A program made the position numbers and the translations under genes. A DNA stretch of 8,611 nt. Source: Prosthecobacter sp. (lineage in GTDB: Bacteria; Verrucomicrobiota; Verrucomicrobiia; Verrucomicrobiales; Verrucomicrobiaceae). Positions 5,321 through 8,611 of this stretch are shown here, in pieces. The DNA is taken from assembly GCA_025869455.1 (NCBI GenBank), contig JAOZVT010000623.1:1-8611 (forward strand). Direction: 5' to 3'. The notes below the pieces were generated by a model that saw only the letters and a list, made by a program, of their open reading frames with translations, was not told the origin of the DNA and made no database searches. The stretch's first letter is position 1; each line of letters starts with the position of its first letter.

Positions 5321-6097
5321 TCAGGTCACAAGCCACAAGGAAATGAAAGGAATGACAAAACCCACGGCGGCCAGCCAGGCAGTCTGGCGTGGTGAGAGGG
5401 TGTGACGCCAGCCAATGAGTGCCATGACGGCGTAAAGTCCCCAGATACCCCAGGCAAAAATAAGCTTGGGATTGGTGATGGAGGTCTCCAATTTGAAGGT
5501 GATGGCTAAACTCAGGCTGAGGAGGACAAGCCCCAAAAGGACAAGTCGCTGGATGGCTTTCGCTAGACCTTGGATGGGAGGGAGTTGGTAAAACAGGCCA
5601 CCGATCAAGTGACGCTTTAGAAAACGCTCTTGAAGCAAGTACATGACCCCTGTGATGCAGGCCAGGGCAAAGGCCGCGTAGGAAATCAAGGCCAGAGCGG
5701 CATGCAACTCCACCCACGGGTCAATGTGATCTTTGACTGGGTAGTCCGGAAATGACTCAGGTAATAGAAACGCAATGCTATGCAGCCCGACGACTAGCGG
5801 AGCGGTGAACATGCCCAGCAAAGAAACTCGGTAGGTGGTGCCCACCAGAAAATAAAGGAGGACGACACTCCAGGCAATGAAGACCAGAATGTCTGAGACA
5901 CTCTTCATGGGGCATTGGCCCACTTCTTGACCCCGCAGGTAGATGGCGGTGGTTTGCAGCAAAAATCCCACCGTCATGGAAATGAACTGGGTGGGGCCAC
6001 GCCGCCAGTCTCCTGTCTTCAGCGCCGATAGCGCTGGTACCACCGCTGCCAGAAAGGCAAGGGTGGAAAGGGCGAGCGCGAGCTGATCCATGTTCAT
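5321..6097 (-). CDS. CcsA/HemX/YpjD-family cytochrome c assembly-type membrane protein
   Basis: 258 residues, almost entirely hydrophobic, with about eight predicted membrane helices. The pattern RGQEVGQCPMKSVSDILVF followed by AW..VLLYFLVGTTYR and LGMFTAPL is typical of the cytochrome c assembly (PF01578-type) family. So is WVELHAALALISYAAFALA...GVMYLLQERFLK. The tryptophan-rich haem-handling WWD motif of true CcsA/CcmC is not seen; only a degenerate FAWGIWGLYA is at the equivalent place. That, together with placement directly before hemA as in Bacillus hemAX operons, suggests the HemX/YpjD branch rather than a cytochrome c synthetase, possibly influencing HemA or haem handling. Start: ATG at 6097 (Met-Asn-Met-Asp) or 6091; a TTG at 6139 would add 14 hydrophilic residues. 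No Shine-Dalgarno was seen. It forms an operon with hemA, stop and start 2 nt apart. Confidence 0.88.
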   Translation of the reverse strand: MNMDQLALALSTLAFLAAVVPALSALKTGDWRRGPTQFISMTVGFLLQTTAIYLRGQEVGQCPMKSVSDILVFIAWSVVLLYFLVGTTYRVSLLGMFTAPLVVGLHSIAFLLPESFPDYPVKDHIDPWVELHAALALISYAAFALACITGVMYLLQERFLKRHLIGGLFYQLPPIQGLAKAIQRLVLLGLVLLSLSLAITFKLETSITNPKLIFAWGIWGLYAVMALIGWRHTLSPRQTAWLAAVGFVIPFISLWLVT

Positions 6098-6262
6098 GAG
6101 TGGGAAAGGCAGTTTCGTGTCTTCTGAGTGCGGCTGCAACTGCGAAGCTAAATTACGCGTGGAAAGACAGGGGATTGCAGGAGTTTGTTGTCATAGAAAG
6201 CGCTATGATTGATGTGGATAGACGAGGCTTCGAGGATGGGTTAAGAGGCTTCCTTGAAACTT

Positions 6263-6280
6263 AGCCTATGAGAATAGGCT
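6263..6280. other. Perfect hairpin with GAGA tetraloop
   Basis: AGCCTAT (6263-6269), GAGA, ATAGGCT (6274-6280). Seven pairs close a GNRA-type tetraloop on the + strand. Only TT-A follows, so it is at best a weak terminator. It could be part of an untranslated RNA or be fortuitous. Confidence 0.3.
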
Positions 6281-6462
6281 TTATGCTGCTGTCTCACGCT
6301 GAAACACAGAATTTGGGTTAAAAGCATGTCTGGATTCAGGGAGATTACGTTTTTTTCAAAGGTGAAATTAAAACTGACGCGAGCAGCGGGCGGAGAAAAC
6401 ACAAAGCCAAAAAGAAAGGAAAGTTACACTCAGGCTTAAGAATGCGCAGACTTTTAATTTTA

Positions 6463-6477
6463 TGAGAATAATTCTCA
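6463..6477. promoter_or_regulatory. Fur-box-like 7-1-7 palindrome
   Basis: TGAGAAT-A-ATTCTCA is a perfect 7-1-7 inverted repeat. It matches the Fur-family 7-1-7 model TGATAATnATTATCA except for one symmetrical substitution (T to G, A to C), a variant seen in known Fur boxes. The flanks are A/T-rich. It lies ~43 bp before the candidate -35 of the prepilin-like gene and ~365 bp from the start of the hemX-like gene. Iron-dependent control of the rightward locus is an inference. Confidence 0.5.
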
Positions 6478-6497
6478 ATAAAGAATGGTTTCAACAA

Positions 6498-6511
6498 ATG
6501 GTATTTACCAT
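6498..6511. promoter_or_regulatory. Second palindrome in the same upstream region
   Basis: ATGGTA-TT-TACCAT, with a further partial pairing TTCAA (6490-6494) to TTGAA (6516-6520) outside it. It ends 9 bp before the candidate -35, a plausible operator position. No regulator family is recognised. Confidence 0.3.
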
Positions 6512-6520
6512 GTATTTGAA

Positions 6521-6550
6521 TTGACGGTACATCGCCCATCGCAGTAGTAT
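6521..6550 (+). promoter_or_regulatory. Predicted promoter of the prepilin-like gene
   Basis: TTGACG (6521-6526) and TAGTAT (6545-6550) are 18 bp apart. Transcription would start near 6557, leaving a ~47 nt leader. The leader carries AGGAG (6588-6592), 11 nt before the ATG at 6604: the only clear Shine-Dalgarno-like sequence in the window. Confidence 0.5.
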
Positions 6551-6603
6551 GAATAAAATAGCAGAAAAATTCGCCAACCTAATAACCAGGAGTCGCTACG
6601 ACC

Positions 6604-7128
6604 ATGAACACCCACCTCCCAACTCTGACCGTCCAGTTTTCACGCCGCGGCTTTTCTCTCGTCGAAGTTGTGCTCGCCGTGGGCATCATGGCTTTGGGGG
6701 TGGTGACGATTCTGGGCCTGCTGCCACATGGCATGGAAATGTCTCGAAAAACGGCCAACGAGCAGGCTGAAACGCGGATCTTGGACCAAATTGTGGGAGA
6801 ACTTCAAACCACCAATTGGGATTCTGTGGGTGAGTTTGGTAAGCAAACACGGTATTTTGATGACCAGGGATTGGAAATTACAAATGGAAATCAGGATTTT
6901 GATGTTTTGCTTAGCTATGTGGCAGAGGTGAATGTTCCTGACGCAGACGTTAAGCTGCCGACCAATAGGGATGGTGTAGATGTGAACCATAATTTGAGAA
7001 GAGTGATGGTTAAGCTGATTTCCAAACCTCTCAGAAATTTCGACTTCAACAGCCCAACTGCTGGGGTGCAAGTCAAAGTATTTACTCAGTTGATTGCCAA
7101 CACCACCTTGGCGTTGGACCTGCCTTGA
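6604..7128 (+). CDS. Prepilin-type N-terminal cleavage/methylation protein, Verru_Chthon cassette protein B-like
   Basis: 174 residues. RRG|FSLVEVVLAVGIMALG (residues 14-31) is a type IV prepilin/pseudopilin signal: basic leader, Gly16 before the peptidase cut, Phe17 as the methylated residue, Glu21 as the +5 glutamate, then a hydrophobic helix ending ILGLLPHG. The rest is a hydrophilic domain (44-174) without recognised catalytic motifs. The helix and following LLP.GM pattern fit what I remember of Verru_Chthon cassette protein B, a family confined to Verrucomicrobiota; that is recall, not a search. The product should be exported, cleaved by a PilD-type peptidase and assembled into a pilus- or type II secretion-like fibre. 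No peptidase or ATPase gene is in the window. The start is supported by AGGAG 11 nt upstream. The repeat-protein gene follows after 70 bp, probably co-transcribed. Other cassette members (A, C, D) are not visible here. Confidence 0.85.
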   Translation: MNTHLPTLTVQFSRRGFSLVEVVLAVGIMALGVVTILGLLPHGMEMSRKTANEQAETRILDQIVGELQTTNWDSVGEFGKQTRYFDDQGLEITNGNQDFDVLLSYVAEVNVPDADVKLPTNRDGVDVNHNLRRVMVKLISKPLRNFDFNSPTAGVQVKVFTQLIANTTLALDLP

Positions 7129-7198
7129 TTTTCTAAACTTTTTTTAGCCGCTCTAGAGTGGGAAAATACTCTTTGGTTACCTCCAACCTTTTCGATTT

Positions 7199-8611
7199 AT
7201 GAAAAATAAATTAGCATCACCAAGAGCGGCCTCGGCTGCCATTGTGCTAGTCACTTTAGCTTTTGCTTCCCTGGGATTGGGGTTAGCAGAGGCGCAAGGT
7301 CCGCTGACAAAAGTGGATGCGTCATTCCTACGAAACTCCACCTCGACGACGAACAATTCATTGGCTGTTTCTGCGAATTTTCATGTGACAAACAGCATGG
7401 TGCAGGCTTTGGGGACAGCTGTCCGTTCCGGCACGACGGTCGCTAGCATTACCATCACAAATAAGGGAACAGGCTATGTCTCGCCACCTCTGGTGACTAT
7501 TTCCGGTGGCGGTGGCTCAGGCGCAGCAGCCACAGCTTATATAGATGGAGAAGGTCATGTCGTGTCGATCGTTATGGATAACGTAGGCACAAACTATACC
7601 TCAACACCGACTGTTGTCATAAGTGCACCTGCACCTGGGGGGGTTGGTTCCAGTCTTCGTATTAACACAGACATTTCGGCTAACAGGACACTGACCCTGG
7701 ATGGGAATCGTACGGTGGGTCACATGATTCTAGGGGACTTGTCGAGCACACAAGCATATACTATCGCATCAGGAACAGGAGGCAGCCTGATCTTTGACAA
7801 CGCAGGGAATGGCGGAGGTGCATTTTTAAACAAATTCCAAGGCGGAGCAGATGTGATCGCTGCGCCAATCGTGCTGAATGACACGCTGAATATTCGAGTG
7901 ACGACGAATCGCCTAACATTGAGTGATACGATTACTGGCAGCCAACTGCTTACTAGTTATGGCAACGGGGTACTATCCATCACGGGTAATAATACGAACT
8001 CTGACTTTACTCTCTGGCTTTGGAACAAAGGGGCTGGTAACTCGAATGCCCAAGTGGAATTGGGTGCCACCGTCGGCAATGCAGTTGGTGGAAATATTAT
8101 CATTGGTAATGCCTCGCTAGGGACGTCTGGGCATGCTGTCTTGCAACTGCTACAGGGCCGTTCAAACCTAGATCAGATCAAGGATACATCGACCGTGATG
8201 TTTAATAGCTACTCTGGCAGTGGCCGTAATAACTACTTCAAATTGATGGGTGGCAATGAAACTGTCGGACGCATCTTGGATTTAGGCAGTTTGGCCGTTA
8301 TTGAAAACCGTGAGTCTGAAGGGGTCACTACGGCAGCTAAATTAACCATTGCCGGAAATGAAGACTCGTACGTGACAGGTTACATTAGAGACAATAGCGG
8401 TAACAATTTAGCTCAAGCAGATGCCGATGGGAGTGCTGGTACACGAGGGTTAGCCATCGAAAAGCAAGGAACTGGTGGCTTAACAATGCAGGGGAACAAC
8501 ATTATTTTCACTGGAGGATTGAAGGTCTCTGCTGGAACAGTGACGTTGAAGCAAACCCTGAATTTTCGCAGCGATGTTGTTAACAATGGTACATTAATTT
8601 TTGATACTGGC
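7199..8611 (+). CDS. Autotransporter-type beta-strand-repeat surface protein, 3' end beyond the window
   Basis: The frame opens at ATG 7199 and runs 471 codons without a stop to the window edge. Residues 1-32 form a Sec signal peptide: Lys/Arg n-region, hydrophobic SAAIVLVTLAFASLGLGL, and an Ala-Glu-Ala cleavage site before Gln33. Residues 84-143 hold two GxGY-type repeats. From about 160 on the sequence is Gly/Asn/Thr-rich alternating beta-strand, with NRTLTLDGNRTVGHMILGD and GVLSITGNNT. At 422-448 KQGTGGLTMQGNN...FTGGLKVSAGTVTL matches the passenger-associated transport repeat (PF12951-like). No cysteine is seen. Such proteins are usually very long beta-helices ending in an outer-membrane barrel or sorting signal; that end is not visible. 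No Shine-Dalgarno precedes the ATG. G+C appears lower than in the nuo and hem genes. The role (adhesion, surface layer) is unknown. Confidence 0.85.
   Translation, partial: MKNKLASPRAASAAIVLVTLAFASLGLGLAEAQGPLTKVDASFLRNSTSTTNNSLAVSANFHVTNSMVQALGTAVRSGTTVASITITNKGTGYVSPPLVTISGGGGSGAAATAYIDGEGHVVSIVMDNVGTNYTSTPTVVISAPAPGGVGSSLRINTDISANRTLTLDGNRTVGHMILGDLSSTQAYTIASGTGGSLIFDNAGNGGGAFLNKFQGGADVIAAPIVLNDTLNIRVTTNRLTLSDTITGSQLLTSYGNGVLSITGNNTNSDFTLWLWNKGAGNSNAQVELGATVGNAVGGNIIIGNASLGTSGHAVLQLLQGRSNLDQIKDTSTVMFNSYSGSGRNNYFKLMGGNETVGRILDLGSLAVIENRESEGVTTAAKLTIAGNEDSYVTGYIRDNSGNNLAQADADGSAGTRGLAIEKQGTGGLTMQGNNIIFTGGLKVSAGTVTLKQTLNFRSDVVNNGTLIFDTG
7448..7627 (+). repeat. Two degenerate tandem GxGY-type protein repeats
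   Basis: Within the surface protein, residues 84-123 and 124-143 onward share the pattern I-x-x-x-N-x-G-T-x-Y-x-S-x-P-x-V-x-I-S. Unit 1 reads NKGTGYVSPPLVTIS and unit 2 NVGTNYTSTPTVVIS. The first is followed by GGGGSGAAATA, the second by a Pro/Gly-rich run. This short repeat is widespread in bacterial and phage surface proteins. The two copies differ enough at the DNA level to be old. Confidence 0.7.

Larger units (their letters stand above)
6098..6603. other. Long intergenic region between divergent transcription units
   Basis: About 500 bp, becoming A/T-rich to the right. It has no convincing gene: the 64-codon minus frame at 6345-6539 has no recognisable features. It holds an 8-bp direct repeat GAGGCTTC (6224-6231 and 6245-6252, 21 bp apart, two helical turns), a GAGA-loop hairpin, a Fur-like palindrome, a second palindrome and a promoter, the last four listed separately. 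I could not find a strong promoter facing the hemA pair. Confidence 0.55.

Noticed and set aside
5319..5717. N-terminal extension of hemA to 492 residues
   Set aside because: The extra 133 residues are an alternative frame of the HemX-like gene; HemA conservation begins just after the ATG at 5318.
6345..6539. 64-codon minus frame in the long intergenic region
   Set aside because: No motif or start signal, and it runs across the Fur-like box and palindrome.
7129..7198. Terminator or promoter between the prepilin-like gene and the repeat protein
   Set aside because: CTAAA/TTTAG around CTTTT and AGAGT/ACTCT are only 5-bp stems, and no paired -35/-10 elements stand out.
1..8611. CRISPR array, insertion sequence or integrase
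   Set aside because: No regularly spaced direct repeats, transposase-like frame or terminal inverted repeats were seen.

Overview
The window looks like a chromosomal segment of a Verrucomicrobiota bacterium, probably near Verrucomicrobiaceae such as Prosthecobacter or Verrucomicrobium. This is inferred from the right end, where a prepilin-like protein resembling Verru_Chthon cassette protein B sits beside a large autotransporter-type beta-strand-repeat protein. Most genes also lack a Shine-Dalgarno sequence. The taxon is an inference, not a database result.

Layout, left to right. Positions 37-294 lack a convincing protein gene but contain a dense set of hairpins with purine-rich loops on the + strand: a candidate structured non-coding RNA that I cannot assign to a known family. 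A small minus-strand gene (386-784) encodes a membrane-anchored protein with a CxxCH motif. After a ~300 bp gap holding a good promoter comes rpsU (ribosomal protein S21) with a textbook intrinsic terminator. A perfect TGTGA-N6-TCACA palindrome then precedes nuoD-nuoE, two respiratory complex I genes, followed by a diacylglycerol/sphingosine-kinase-family lipid kinase on the same strand.

The lipid kinase gene converges on, and overlaps by 16 bp, a minus-strand pair: a CcsA/HemX-type membrane protein followed 2 nt later by hemA (glutamyl-tRNA reductase, first committed step of C5-pathway tetrapyrrole synthesis). The HemA is short at its C-terminus. A ~500 bp gap divides this pair from the secreted-protein locus. 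It holds a Fur-box-like 7-1-7 palindrome, a second palindrome, a GAGA-loop hairpin and a plausible promoter. The locus is a prepilin-type protein (6604-7128) and then the first 471 codons of a signal-peptide-bearing repeat protein (7199 to the window end), open at the right edge.

How they fit together: the middle of the window is respiration-linked (complex I subunits, haem synthesis, a cytochrome-assembly-type membrane protein). The right end is cell-surface/secretion. The most unusual items are the unassigned left-end RNA with mutually exclusive helices, the CRP/FNR-like site in front of a split nuoDE pair, the Fur-like site before a surface-protein locus, and the short HemA.
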